35,326 bases of DNA from DATAWZ01 sp036266975 (GCA_036266975.1 DATAWZ010000025.1:1-35326), one strand, 5' to 3'; positions 1 to 8,416 are shown, counted from the first letter of the stretch. Translations and numbers: made by a program. The notes: generated from the letters alone by a model not told the origin.

Positions 1-208
1 GCTGGCGGGAGATCTCGCGCTGGTCCTCGTGGCGGGTGATCGACCAGAACCCCTTGGTGTTCTCCAGCCCCGGGGCCAGGGGTGAGGGCGGGTTGTGCCA
101 GGACACCGGGTCGTTGTCGCGTAGCCAGCGGAACGCCTCCAGGCGCTCCTGCCACGGCTTGGCCCAGAAGTCGATCGAGCTGAGGTCGATCTCGCTGACG
201 GTATGCAT
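1..208 (-). CDS. Cytochrome P450, N-terminal part (runs off window)
   Basis: The reverse strand from the ATG at 208 reads without a stop to the window edge and gives about 69 residues beginning MHTVSEIDLSSIDFWAKP. The segment WLRDNDPVSWHN followed by GFWSITRHED is typical of the N-terminus of bacterial class I P450s (the region before the B helix); the heme-binding Cys loop lies outside the window. An AGAGGA ribosome site sits 6-7 nt before the ATG. The gene diverges from a flavin/2Fe-2S reductase across a 156-bp gap, so that reductase could donate electrons to this P450 as well as to the Rieske oxygenase. Substrate cannot be told; the N-terminus resembles actinobacterial steroid- or fatty-acid-type CYPs, but this is an impression, not a search result. 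Confidence 0.8.
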   Translation of the reverse strand, partial: MHTVSEIDLSSIDFWAKPWQERLEAFRWLRDNDPVSWHNPPSPLAPGLENTKGFWSITRHEDQREISRQ

Positions 209-364
209 CGCGGTCCTCTTTTTCTCTCGTAGCCTGACCGGAGAGAGCGTCCTTGAACTCCACCGTCCGCGTCTTCTCCCTACCGGGGGAAGCGGGCCCC
301 TCGTGGGGGGCTATCGGCCGCGCTCGCCCGGCGCGAGACTCGCCGGCATGAGAGACTCGTCGCG

Positions 365-1339
365 ATGAGCTCCGGTCCCAAGGTCCAGGAGCACGAGGCC
401 GACCTCGTCGTGGATGCGCGCGAGGAGATCGCCGAGGGCGTCGTCGCGCTCACGCTCGCCGACCCGACCGGCGCGACGCTGCCGGCCTGGACGCCGGGAG
501 CGCACGTCGACCTCATCCTCACGCCGGAGCTGACGCGTCAGTACTCGCTGTGCTCGAGCCTCGCCGACACCTTTCGCTGGAAGGTGGGCGTCCTGCGCGA
601 CCCGTCCAGCCGCGGCGGCTCGGACCACATCCACGACTCGGTCCAGCAAGGCGACACGGTCCGCGTGCGTGGTCCGCGCAACCACTTCCCGCTCGTGCGG
701 TCTGCGCGCTACCAGTTCATCGCCGGCGGCATCGGCGTGACGCCGATGCTCCCGATGATCCAGACCGCCGAGGCCATCGGCGCCGACTGGCACCTGCTCT
801 ACGGCGGACGCTCGCGCGCGTCGATGGGCTTCCTGCCCGAACTGTCGGCCTACGGCGAGCACGTGGCCCTGTGGCCCCAGGACGAGCACGGGCTGCTCGA
901 CCTACCCGCGGTGCTCGGCACCCCGCACCCCGAGACCCTCGTGTACTCGTGCGGGCCGGAGGCGTTGCTCAGCGCCGTCGAGCAGGGGTGCACCTCCTGG
1001 CCGGCCGGCGCGCTGCATATCGAGCGCTTCGCCGCCAAGGCGCTCGACGCCTCCGAGGCGCCCGGGGCCCTGGAGGAGTTCGAGATCGTCTGCCAGCGCT
1101 CGGGCGTGACGCTCAAGGTGAGCGCCGGCGTAAGCGTGCTCGATGCCCTGGAGGAGGCGAAGATCAACGTCATGGGCTCCTGCCGCGAGGGGGTCTGTGG
1201 CAGCTGTGAGGCAGAGGTGCTCGAGGGCGTCCCCGACCACCGCGACTCGGTGCTCAGCGACGACGAGAAGGCGGCCAACGACGTGATCATGACCTGCGTC
1301 TCGCGATCGCTCTCCGAGCGGCTGGTACTCGACCTGTGA
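365..1339 (+). CDS. PDR-type oxidoreductase (flavin, NAD(P)H and C-terminal 2Fe-2S ferredoxin domains)
   Basis: 324 aa with the domain order of phthalate dioxygenase/vanillate demethylase reductases. The flavin-binding RQYSLCS motif is at residues 58-64, the nucleotide-binding GGIGVTPML at 121-129, and a plant-type 2Fe-2S cluster site has Cys273, Cys278, Cys281 and Cys311 (spacing C-x4-C-x2-C-x29-C). It moves electrons from NAD(P)H through flavin and 2Fe-2S to a terminal oxygenase. The next gene starts within its stop (GTGA overlap at 1336-1339) and encodes a Rieske oxygenase, the natural partner. It is the first gene of a four-gene overlapped operon. The divergent P450 is another possible electron acceptor. 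Family assignment is secure; substrate is unknown. Confidence 0.93.
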   Translation: MSSGPKVQEHEADLVVDAREEIAEGVVALTLADPTGATLPAWTPGAHVDLILTPELTRQYSLCSSLADTFRWKVGVLRDPSSRGGSDHIHDSVQQGDTVRVRGPRNHFPLVRSARYQFIAGGIGVTPMLPMIQTAEAIGADWHLLYGGRSRASMGFLPELSAYGEHVALWPQDEHGLLDLPAVLGTPHPETLVYSCGPEALLSAVEQGCTSWPAGALHIERFAAKALDASEAPGALEEFEIVCQRSGVTLKVSAGVSVLDALEEAKINVMGSCREGVCGSCEAEVLEGVPDHRDSVLSDDEKAANDVIMTCVSRSLSERLVLDL

Positions 1340-2385
1340 CCGAGCCGAACTATCCACTGGACTGCTGGTACGTCGCTGCTACCACCGACGAGGTCGGCCG
1401 CGAGCCCCTCGGCCGCACGCTGCTCGACCGCCCGGTGGTGCTCTATCGCACGCTCGACGGCGCGGTCGTCGCGCTCTCGGACCGCTGCGCCCACCGCGGC
1501 TACCCGCTCTCGCGGGGTCGGGTCGACGAGGACCTGCTCGTCTGCGGCTACCACGGGCTGCGCTACGACGCCTCGGGCACGTGCGTGAAGGTGCCCACGC
1601 AAGCCAACGTCCCCTACCAGGCGTGCGTGCCCTCCTATCCGGTCCAGGAGCGGCCGCCGTACCTGTGGATCTGGCTCGGCGACCCGCGCCGCGCCCCGCT
1701 GGCGCCGATCCCCGACCTGCCGTGGCTGACCGCCCCCGAGTGGACGGCCCTGGGCACGACGGTCCACGTCGACGCGAACTTCATGCTGCTCCACGAGCAC
1801 TACCTGGACCTGACCCACATCCCGGAGGTCCACCCGATCGAGACGCCCACCGGGATGGAGGAGATGCCCGGGTTCGACGAGGTGATCATCTCGGAGACCT
1901 CGGCGACCTACGAACGCAAGCTTCCGCGCACGCCACTCGCCGAATGGGAGGTCGAGTGGACACGGCTGCCCGCAGACCGCGACTACGACCGTCGCCACCA
2001 GGCGACGTTCATCTCCCCCGCGGTGCTGTGCGACTCCTGGGAGATCGACAGCGGGACCGAGGTCCTGCCCCACCTCGCGCGCGTGCACGCGCTCACCCCG
2101 GAGTCGCCGACGTCGACCCACATGTTCTGGCAGCTCGCGCGCAACTACGAGACCGAGCGCGCGGTCATCAGCGAGTACCTGCGCGAGGTGTTCGAGGCGG
2201 TGATGCACCGCGATGTCGCCGTGGTCGAGACAATCCAGGGGACGATCGGCTACGACGGCGCCCAGGCCGGGATCCGGATCAGCGCCGACGCCGGCGTACT
2301 GCGGGTGCGTCGCATCGTCGCCGGGATGCTCGCCCTGGAGACGGGGCGACGCTCGCGCTTCGGCAGCGTGCGCGCCGGGGCATGA
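1336..2385 (+). CDS. Rieske non-heme iron oxygenase, alpha subunit (VanA-like)
   Basis: 349 aa from a GTG that overlaps the reductase stop. The Rieske 2Fe-2S site is Cys51-x-His53 and Cys70-x2-His73. The mononuclear iron site lies in the segment DLTHIPEVH, with Asp158, His161 and His166. Length and arrangement fit the single-subunit vanillate O-demethylase/toluenesulfonate oxygenase group, which hydroxylates or O-demethylates aromatic acids, rather than the longer ring-dihydroxylating dioxygenases. Its electrons should come from the overlapping upstream reductase. The overlap with a WS/DGAT acyltransferase downstream (ATGA at 2382-2385) is unusual for an aromatic pathway and suggests a lipid-like or alcohol-containing substrate; that is inference. 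Confidence 0.93.
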   Translation: MTEPNYPLDCWYVAATTDEVGREPLGRTLLDRPVVLYRTLDGAVVALSDRCAHRGYPLSRGRVDEDLLVCGYHGLRYDASGTCVKVPTQANVPYQACVPSYPVQERPPYLWIWLGDPRRAPLAPIPDLPWLTAPEWTALGTTVHVDANFMLLHEHYLDLTHIPEVHPIETPTGMEEMPGFDEVIISETSATYERKLPRTPLAEWEVEWTRLPADRDYDRRHQATFISPAVLCDSWEIDSGTEVLPHLARVHALTPESPTSTHMFWQLARNYETERAVISEYLREVFEAVMHRDVAVVETIQGTIGYDGAQAGIRISADAGVLRVRRIVAGMLALETGRRSRFGSVRAGA

Positions 2386-3779
2386 ACGAGCAGTCGCGCT
2401 GGGGCGTCGAGCCCCGGATGAACGCCATGGAGGCGCTGATGTGGCGCACCGAGGCCGACCCGCGGCTGCGCTCGACCGGGGTGCTGTTCGAGCGGCTGGA
2501 CCGCGAGCCCGACCGCGATTGGGTCCGCGCCGCGCACGATCGCGCCACGCGCGAGTTCTGGCGGCTGCGCCAGCGCGTGGTGGAGGACCCGCTCGGCCTG
2601 GCCGCGCCGCGCTGGGTGGTCGACCCCGACTTCGATCTGGACTACCACCTGCGCTTCGTGCGGCTGCCCGCCCCCGGGTCGCTCCAGCAGGTCCTCGAGC
2701 ACGCCCAGATCCTTCATCAGGCGCCGTTCGACCGCCAGCGCCCGCTGTGGGAGGCCGTCCTGGTCGAGGGAGTCCTCGGTGATCAGGCCGCATACCTGCT
2801 CAAGCTGCACCACAGCCTCGCCGACGGGCAGGGGATCGTCCAGCTGATCGAGTTCGCCCACAGCGACCGGCCCGAGCCGCGCGGGCGCCCGCCGCTGCCC
2901 GTCCCGCCGCCCGGGCGACTCACCGGCCAAGCCCTCGCGCGGGAGACCGCGCTGCGTGCGCCCGCCCGCGGCGTCCGCGGCGCTGTCGGGCTCGGCTCGC
3001 GGGTCGCCGGCGCGGCGGCGCGCGCGGCCGGCCAGCCCGTCGGCTCGGTGCGCGACTCGGTCGCCTACGTACGCTCGCTCGGCCAGGTGCTCGGGCCGCC
3101 GCCGACGCCGGGCTCGCCGTTGCTGGCCCAGCGCAGCCTCGGCCGCCGGCTGGGCACCCTGGACGCCGATCTCGCCGAGCTGCGCGGGGCCGGCAAGGCG
3201 GTCGGCGGCACGGTCAACGACGCGTTCATGGCCGCGGTGTGCGGCGGGGTGGGCCGCTACCACCGCCACCACGGCGTCGACTTGGACACCCTCACCCTCG
3301 CGCTGCCGGTGAGCACGCGCCGGCCCGAGGATCCGCCGGGCTCCAACCGCTTCGCCGGCGCGCGGATCGCCGGACCGGCCGGCATCGTCGACCCGGGCGA
3401 GCGCATGCGTCTGATCGGCGAGCGCGTGCGCGAAGCGCGCGCCGAGCCCGCGCTGGACTTCCTCGGCCAGCTGTCGCCCGGCCTCTCGCGCCTGCCCGGG
3501 AAGATCACCGGGCCGCTGAGCGCGCAGCTGACCAGCTCGATCGACGTGCAGTGCTCCAACATCCCCGGGCTCCGGCGCGAGGCCTATCTGGCCGGCGCGC
3601 GCGTGACCCACACATATCCCTTCGGGGCGATCCCCGGCCCGGCGATGATGGCCACGCTGATGTCCCACCAGGATCGCTGCTGCATCGGGATCACCGCCGA
3701 CGCCGCAGCGGTGCCGGACTTTGAGGTGATGCTCGGCTTCCTACACGAGGGGCTCGACGAAGTCCTCGCGCTTGCATGA
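2382..3779 (+). CDS. WS/DGAT-family acyltransferase (wax ester synthase/diacylglycerol acyltransferase type)
   Basis: 465 aa from the ATG inside the ATGA overlap with the Rieske gene. The active-site motif HHSLADG is at residues 143-149 (family HHxxxDG), preceded by the conserved PLWE at 121-124, and the C-terminal half carries the SNIPG segment usual in the family. These cytosolic, membrane-associated enzymes esterify acyl-CoA with alcohols or diacylglycerol; length matches the usual 450-480 aa. In this operon it follows an oxygenase pair and precedes a HAD phosphatase, so it may acylate a hydroxylated product, or make storage lipid with the phosphatase. A long open frame upstream (from 1581) in the same phase is only the shadow of the Rieske gene. 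Confidence 0.93.
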   Translation: MNEQSRWGVEPRMNAMEALMWRTEADPRLRSTGVLFERLDREPDRDWVRAAHDRATREFWRLRQRVVEDPLGLAAPRWVVDPDFDLDYHLRFVRLPAPGSLQQVLEHAQILHQAPFDRQRPLWEAVLVEGVLGDQAAYLLKLHHSLADGQGIVQLIEFAHSDRPEPRGRPPLPVPPPGRLTGQALARETALRAPARGVRGAVGLGSRVAGAAARAAGQPVGSVRDSVAYVRSLGQVLGPPPTPGSPLLAQRSLGRRLGTLDADLAELRGAGKAVGGTVNDAFMAAVCGGVGRYHRHHGVDLDTLTLALPVSTRRPEDPPGSNRFAGARIAGPAGIVDPGERMRLIGERVREARAEPALDFLGQLSPGLSRLPGKITGPLSAQLTSSIDVQCSNIPGLRREAYLAGARVTHTYPFGAIPGPAMMATLMSHQDRCCIGITADAAAVPDFEVMLGFLHEGLDEVLALA

Positions 3780-4504
3780 CGATCGCCGCGTTCTTCGACT
3801 TCGACGGCACCCTGATCGAGGGCTACTCGGCGCTCGCCTTCCTGGCCGACCGCGCCTCGCGCTCGGACCTGCCCCTCCAGGAGGCGCTCGAGCTCGTGCG
3901 CGGCGCCATCGCCCGCGATGACTTCGAGCGCTTCATGCGCCGCAGCTGCCAGGCCTTCCGCGGCCAGGACTCCGGCGCGCTGGTCGAGCTGGGCGAGCGG
4001 CTCTACCGCGAGCGGCTGGCCGACGTGGTGTTCCCCGAGGCGGCGGCGATCGTCGCCGAGCATCGCACCGAGGGCCACACGGTCATCATCGCCAGCTCGG
4101 CGTTGCCCTTCCAGGTCGAGCCCGCCGCCCGCGAGCTCGGCTTCGACCACGTGCTCTGCTCGCGCCTGGAGATCCGCGACGGGGTCTGCACCGGGCGCGT
4201 CGAGGGCCCGGTGCTGTGGGGGCCGGGCAAGGCCCAGGCGGTGCGCGGGTTCGCGCAGGCGCACGGCGTCGACCTGGAGGCGAGCTTCGCCTACGGCAAC
4301 GGCGACGAGGACATCGACTTCCTGCGCACGGTCGGGCAGCCGAACCCGGTCAACCCCAAGCCCGAGCTCGGGCGTCTCGCGCGCGAGCAGGGCTGGCCGG
4401 TGCACCGCTTCACGCTGGCCTCGCGGCCGGGCACCGCGACGCGCCTGGCGCGGCTGGTGCGCGACGCGGGGCGCGAAACGCTCAAGGCCCTCGCGCCAGA
4501 CTGA
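3776..4504 (+). CDS. HAD-IB family phosphatase (SerB-like)
   Basis: 242 aa, starting inside the stop of the acyltransferase (ATGA). HAD motif I is DFDGTL at residues 8-13, with nucleophile Asp8 and acid Asp10. Motif II is the Ser pair at 107-108, the motif III lysine is near 152, and motif IV is GNGDEDIDF at 174-182. This is the HAD-superfamily IB group that includes phosphoserine phosphatase and the phosphatases found beside or fused to glycerolipid acyltransferases. Next to a WS/DGAT gene it may dephosphorylate a lipid phosphate such as phosphatidate or lysophosphatidate. It is the last gene of the overlapped operon. Family is secure; substrate is inferred. Confidence 0.9.
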   Translation: MTIAAFFDFDGTLIEGYSALAFLADRASRSDLPLQEALELVRGAIARDDFERFMRRSCQAFRGQDSGALVELGERLYRERLADVVFPEAAAIVAEHRTEGHTVIIASSALPFQVEPAARELGFDHVLCSRLEIRDGVCTGRVEGPVLWGPGKAQAVRGFAQAHGVDLEASFAYGNGDEDIDFLRTVGQPNPVNPKPELGRLAREQGWPVHRFTLASRPGTATRLARLVRDAGRETLKALAPD

Positions 4505-4648
4505 TGGGCGCGGCGCTCTGGGCACCTCCTGGGGCGTAGAACATCTGTCCACGCAGACCGCCGCGCCGTTCCACGGGCGCCTTGCGGATGACAGCCTGTG
4601 CAGCGAACTGGCCAAGGAGGGTGCACCCTGACGAACGGAGCCCACGCA

Positions 4649-4900
4649 ATGACCTTCGAATCGTTCCCGGACCTCGGCTCGCTATCCGATCCCGCGCTCA
4701 AGGAACTGATCGGAAGACTCGACGAGGAGGAGGCCGACATCTCCTACCAGCGTCGGCTCCTTCACGGCAAGATCGACATCCTCAAGGCCGAGCTCGTCAG
4801 TCGCGTCAACCGCCACCACGCCGCCGGCGAGGTGCTCGTCAGCGGCGAGGACGTCCAGCGCCTGGCCGACATCCTCGCCGGCCGCGCGATCACGAGCTGA
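4649..4900 (+). CDS. RsiG-like small protein with a c-di-GMP-binding motif
   Basis: 83 aa, largely helical. Residues 28-43 match the signature of the Streptomyces anti-sigma factor RsiG, E-x3-S-x2-R-x3-Q-x3-D: here Glu28, Ser32, Arg35, His39 and Asp43, so His replaces Gln. Streptomyces RsiG has two such motifs in one chain, whereas the Rubrobacter homologue carries one per subunit and works as a dimer. This protein has one copy, like the latter. A basic-acidic helix (LKAELVSRV) follows. The chosen ATG has GGAG 8 nt upstream. A stronger AAGGAGG at 4614-4620 would instead serve a CTG at 4628 in the same frame, adding seven residues. No sigma factor gene lies nearby in this window. Confidence 0.72.
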   Translation: MTFESFPDLGSLSDPALKELIGRLDEEEADISYQRRLLHGKIDILKAELVSRVNRHHAAGEVLVSGEDVQRLADILAGRAITS

Positions 4901-4919
4901 GCGGCACTCGCGAACGCCT

Positions 4920-5496
4920 CTACCGGCACCGTCGCCGGCCGCTGGACACGACGATCGTGACTGACCGTCCAGCGCCGACCGCGACCGCGGGCGCAGCGCC
5001 ACGACCCGGCCACGGAGCACCGTATCGCTGTGCACCGTGCCGTCGCAAGGTTGCAGTGCAGTTCGACTGCGTGAGCAGTTTCTCGGCGGTCGAGAGCGGC
5101 TCGCGTGGGGGCAGCGTCGGCACCGCGCACGGCGGAGTGACGACCATGGTGGCCGCGTCCGCCGTGGCCTCGGGCGGCGGTGTCGCTCGCGGTCAGCGCG
5201 CCGGCGACGGTGCAGGTCGGCCGATCCTCTGCCACCACCGCCACGGTCTCAGCGCAAGGCACCGCGACCTTCAGACGTTGACGTGCCCCGGCGGCTACCA
5301 GTTCTGTGGGCATCTCGTGTACACGGAGGTGCAGGACGCGCGTGCCTCCGTCGGTGTTGCCGCTCGCAGTCAGCGTCGCCGGGACCCACTCGGCGGCACT
5401 CTGGCTGATCGACACCTGCAGCGTCGGCGTGGCCAGCGCCGACGCCGGCAGCACGGCAATCGCGATCGTGCATACGAGCCCGGCGCGCCCAGGCAC
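4920..5496 (-). pseudogene. Possible decayed secreted-protein gene
   Basis: Reading backward from a GTG at 5496, the frame shows a signal-peptide-like start (VCTIAIAVLPASALA then TPTLQVSIS) and about 100 residues of plausible secreted sequence with paired Cys. Around 5190 the sensible sequence moves to another frame (ASATPPPEATADAAT, then SNCTATLRRHG), consistent with a one-base indel. The continuing frame ends near 4920. There is no convincing ribosome site and no recognised family. I call it a probable remnant; it could also be two unrelated chance frames. Confidence 0.3.
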
Positions 5497-5517
5497 TCGA
5501 AGGCGAGGTTCGCCCGG

Positions 5518-5897
5518 GAAGATCACCAACAGCGCGAGGTTGTGCGCGGGCTTGGTCGCGCGCAGCTTGAGCACGGCGCACAGCACGGCGTAGCCGGTGA
5601 TCTGCGCGGTCTGGATGAAGGCGATCCAGATCGGGGGCGGGCATGGCCCACACCGGCTGGGGGATGGCAAAGGCGGTGAACAGCGTCCGCCGCTGGCCGT
5701 GGTCGAGCCACTACAGGTCGTAGGAGGTGTCGTACAGCGGCTCGATCAGGCTGCCGACGGCGACGGCGACCACGACGAGGATCGGGAAGGGCGAGCGCCC
5801 CTGGCGGCTCATGCGAGCGGCCCACGCGAGCAGCCAGGCGGTACCGCCCCACAGCAAGGATCGTCGCGATCGTCTGAAGGTCGTGCTGAGCGCTCAC
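5518..5897 (-). pseudogene. Decayed integral membrane protein gene
   Basis: Pieces of one hydrophobic protein appear in shifting frames on the reverse strand. SAQHDLQTIATIL is followed in another frame by LLWGGTAWLLAWAARMS and PFPILVVVAVAVGSLIEPLY. An in-frame TAG at 5711-5713 follows YDTSYDL. WLDHGQRRTLFTAFAIPQPVW comes next, then a shift near 5640 (a run of G/C) to PIWIAFIQTAQITGYAVL. Three lesions in under 400 bp, with hydrophobic sense sequence on either side of each, mark a pseudogene. It resembles actinobacterial multi-pass proteins of unknown function. The intact acyl-CoA ligase starts 81 bp beyond it on the other strand. Confidence 0.55.
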
Positions 5898-5966
5898 CGT
5901 AGTTGACCGATGGGGCCAGCGCCTGCACCCGGCGCCGCAATTCATTCCCTCGTGGGCGGCAGATCG

Positions 5967-5972
5967 TAGGAT
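5967..5972 (+). promoter_or_regulatory. Probable -10 element TAGGAT of a leaderless gene
   Basis: TAGGAT (TAnnnT type) ends 6 nt before the ATG at 5979, the spacing expected if transcription begins at the start codon. No Shine-Dalgarno sequence precedes this ATG, which agrees with leaderless initiation. No clear -35 is visible. Confidence 0.45.
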
Positions 5973-5978
5973 CCCTCC

Positions 5979-7568
5979 ATGTTCACGACTGAGACCACGC
6001 AGGCCATCGCCCGGGCCCGGCAGCACGCCGTCGGCGACCTGCCGCGCCGCACCGCCTTGCGCTACCCGGACAAGCTCGCCGTCGTGGCCGAGGGCCGGCG
6101 CGTGACCTTCGCCGAGTTCGATGCCGCCGTGAACCGCTGCGCGGGTGCGCTGACCGAGCGCGGCCTGCACAAGGGCGACCGGCTCGCGCTGCTCAGCCAC
6201 AACTGCTTCGAGTTCACGGTCCTCGCCTTCGCCACCGCGCGGCTGGGGATCGTGCTCGTGCCCGTCAACTTCATGCTCGGCGCCGAGGAGATTGCGTTCA
6301 TCCTGGGCCACGCGGGCGCGAGCGGGATGATCATCGAGGACACCCTGGCCCCGACCGCCGAGAAGGCGCTCGCCTCGGCCGGCGCCTCGGGCGGAGTGCG
6401 CGGCTGGATCGCGCTGGGCGGCGGCGCCCCGGCCGACGGCTGGGAGGCCGTCGACGCGTGGATCGACGAGGGCGACGCCGGCGCGCCCGACGTGGCGATC
6501 GCCGACGACGATCCGCTGCGGCTGATGTACACGTCCGGAACCGAGTCCCGCCCCAAGGGCGTGATGCTCTCCTCGCGCTCGCTGATCGCCCAGTACGTCT
6601 CGTGCGTGATCGACGGCGGAATGAGCGTCGACGACGTCGAGGTGCACACGCTGCCGATGTACCACTGCGCGCAGCTGGACTGTTTCTTCTCGGTCGACGT
6701 GTACCTCGGCGCGAGCAGCATCGTCCTGCCCGGGCCCGACCCCGCCCGGCTGCTCGAGACGATCGAGGCCGAGAGGGTGACCAAGCTCTTCTGCCCGCCG
6801 ACGGTGTGGATCTCACTGCTGCGCCACCCGGATTTCGACGTGCGCGACCTCTCGACGCTGCGCAAGGGCTACTACGGCGCCTCGCCGATGCCGGTCGAGA
6901 TCCTGCGCGAGCTCGGCGAGCGACTGCCCGACGTGCGGTTCTGGAACTTCTACGGGCAGACCGAGATGGCGCCGCTGGCGACGATCCTGCGCCCACACGA
7001 GCAGGTCTCGCACGCCGGCTCAGCCGGCCGCGCCTCGGTCAACGTGGAGACCAAGATCGTCGACGACTTCGACCGCGACCTGCCGCCCGGCGAGGTCGGC
7101 GAGATCGTCCATCGCAGCCCGCATGCCTGCCTGGGCTACTACGAGGACGAGGAGAAGACCGCGGCCGCGTTCCGGGGCGGCTGGTTCCACTCCGGCGACC
7201 TGGGCGTGATCGGTCCCGACGGCTGCCTGTCGGTCGTCGACCGCAAGAAGGACATGATCAAGACCGGGGGCGAGAACGTCGCCTCGCGCGAGGTCGAGGA
7301 GGCGATCTACCAGCTCGACGGCGTCGCCGAGGTCGCGGTGTTCGGCATCAGCCACCCCCACTGGATCGAGGCGGTCGCCGCCGCCGTGGTCCCCAAGGAC
7401 GGCGTCGTCTTGACCGTCGACGACGTCGGCGTGCACGTCAGGGAGCTGCTGGCCGGCTACAAGCGCCCCAAGTACATCGTCCTGGTCGACGCGCTACCCA
7501 AGAATCCCAGCGGCAAGATCCTCAAGCGCGATCTGCGCGAGCGGTACGCCGAGCTCGCCCAGGGCTGA
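5979..7568 (+). CDS. Acyl-CoA synthetase (ANL superfamily, FadD-like)
   Basis: 529 aa. The ATP-binding P-loop is YTSGTESRPKGV at residues 184-195. The adenylate motif NFYGQTE, the hinge region GWFHSGDLG with VDRKKDMIKTGGENV, and the C-terminal KNPSGKIL with catalytic Lys513 are all present in order. It activates a carboxylic acid to acyl-AMP and then acyl-CoA; length fits medium- or long-chain fatty-acid and short-chain FadD-like ligases. The gene converges with an acyl-CoA thioesterase gene (9 bp between their stops) and the TetR gene beyond it, so the set probably manages one acyl-CoA pool. Likely leaderless (see the -10 at 5967). Chain length preference cannot be told. Confidence 0.95.
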   Translation: MFTTETTQAIARARQHAVGDLPRRTALRYPDKLAVVAEGRRVTFAEFDAAVNRCAGALTERGLHKGDRLALLSHNCFEFTVLAFATARLGIVLVPVNFMLGAEEIAFILGHAGASGMIIEDTLAPTAEKALASAGASGGVRGWIALGGGAPADGWEAVDAWIDEGDAGAPDVAIADDDPLRLMYTSGTESRPKGVMLSSRSLIAQYVSCVIDGGMSVDDVEVHTLPMYHCAQLDCFFSVDVYLGASSIVLPGPDPARLLETIEAERVTKLFCPPTVWISLLRHPDFDVRDLSTLRKGYYGASPMPVEILRELGERLPDVRFWNFYGQTEMAPLATILRPHEQVSHAGSAGRASVNVETKIVDDFDRDLPPGEVGEIVHRSPHACLGYYEDEEKTAAAFRGGWFHSGDLGVIGPDGCLSVVDRKKDMIKTGGENVASREVEEAIYQLDGVAEVAVFGISHPHWIEAVAAAVVPKDGVVLTVDDVGVHVRELLAGYKRPKYIVLVDALPKNPSGKILKRDLRERYAELAQG

Positions 7569-7577
7569 GCCCGCGCG

Positions 7578-8396
7578 TCAGGCGGCCGCCACCATGCCGA
7601 TCTGGCGGGTGCGGGCGAGCAGCGTGCCGTCGTCGCTCCACAGCTCACCGTACTCACGGAACAGGCCGCCCTCGAGTGACTGCAGCGCGAACACGCCCAG
7701 GCAGCGCTGCTGCGGGCTCGACGGGCTCTGGGTGGCGGCAGCGTTGAAGTCGATCGTGAGGACCACGGTCTCGGCGGCCCTGACGCCGGGCATCACGCGC
7801 GGCGTCGGCGTCCATGCAGTGGCCAGGGCGCTCAGCGCGAGCGGGTCCAGCGATCGGCGCTCGTCGGCCGCGAAGGTCATCCACGCCGCGCACCGCCCGG
7901 GCTCGGTCGGCTCGCGCAGGCTCAGCGGCGTGATCGCGAACGGGAGCGGCGCCCCGGCGGCGGGCCCATCCTGCGGTCCGTCGCCGAGCTCGGGCATCTG
8001 CCCCGCACCGTAGTCCGGGCCCTCCCCCGGGGCCGCAAACGCGGCGACCGCGACAGCGATCGGGCGATCGGCCTGCTCGAGGCTCGCGGTGACCGTCGTG
8101 GTGGGCTGGTCGGCCCGCTCGTTGACCGCGTACAGACGCGCGCCGCCGGGTGCCCCGCCAGGCGTCACGCGCTGGATGGTGAGGGAACGGATCAGCCCCA
8201 TGCCGCCGGAGACCACGTGGGACATCCCCCGCAACAGCAGCGCCGCCAGGTAGCCTCCGTTCGGCCCCTCCGGCTGCCACCAGCGCTCGTCGATGACCGT
8301 CTCCCAGCCTCTCGCCCCCGACGACGCCGCGCGGAAGGGCAACGCGCCGGTCCGCAGCGAGCGGATCGCGGTGCCGGAGTCGAACGGATGACTCAC
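7578..8396 (-). CDS. Acyl-CoA thioesterase-like protein (TesB-type double hotdog)
   Basis: 272 aa beginning with GTG (MSHPFDSGTAI), with AGGGG 6 nt upstream. The segment RWWQPEGPNGGYLAALLLRGM is the hotdog central-helix signature of the TesB-like/thioesterase-superfamily proteins of actinobacteria, followed by the strand SLTIQRVTPG. A second hotdog is expected in the C-terminal half, where TIDFNA and GVFALQSLEGGLFREYGELWSDDGTLLA occur. It hydrolyses acyl-CoA to free acid and CoA. It is divergent from a TetR regulator with only 20 bp between the start codons, so that regulator likely controls it. Convergent with the acyl-CoA ligase, which does the opposite reaction. Confidence 0.82.
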   Translation of the reverse strand: MSHPFDSGTAIRSLRTGALPFRAASSGARGWETVIDERWWQPEGPNGGYLAALLLRGMSHVVSGGMGLIRSLTIQRVTPGGAPGGARLYAVNERADQPTTTVTASLEQADRPIAVAVAAFAAPGEGPDYGAGQMPELGDGPQDGPAAGAPLPFAITPLSLREPTEPGRCAAWMTFAADERRSLDPLALSALATAWTPTPRVMPGVRAAETVVLTIDFNAAATQSPSSPQQRCLGVFALQSLEGGLFREYGELWSDDGTLLARTRQIGMVAAA

Positions 8397-8416
8397 CGCG
8401 ATCCCCTGACCCGCCG

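Noticed and set aside
1581..2381. Forward open frame that runs into the acyltransferase frame
   Set aside because: It overlaps the Rieske gene in another phase; the acyltransferase begins at ATG 2382, so the upstream part is shadow.
850..2793. Long reverse-strand open frame of about 650 codons over the Rieske operon
   Set aside because: Arg/Gly/Ala-rich translation with no family features, antisense to two clear genes; open only because of the high GC content.
2250..4645. Two long reverse frames opposite the acyltransferase and HAD genes
   Set aside because: Low-complexity shadow translations without motifs.
4628..4648. CTG start for the RsiG-like protein, 7 nt after a strong AAGGAGG
   Set aside because: CTG starts are rare; ATG 4649 with GGAG is the simpler choice, though the strong site is noted in the feature.
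5523..6665. Reverse frame antisense to the acyl-CoA ligase
   Set aside because: Shadow; only the fragments below 5897 resemble a membrane protein, and in shifting frames.
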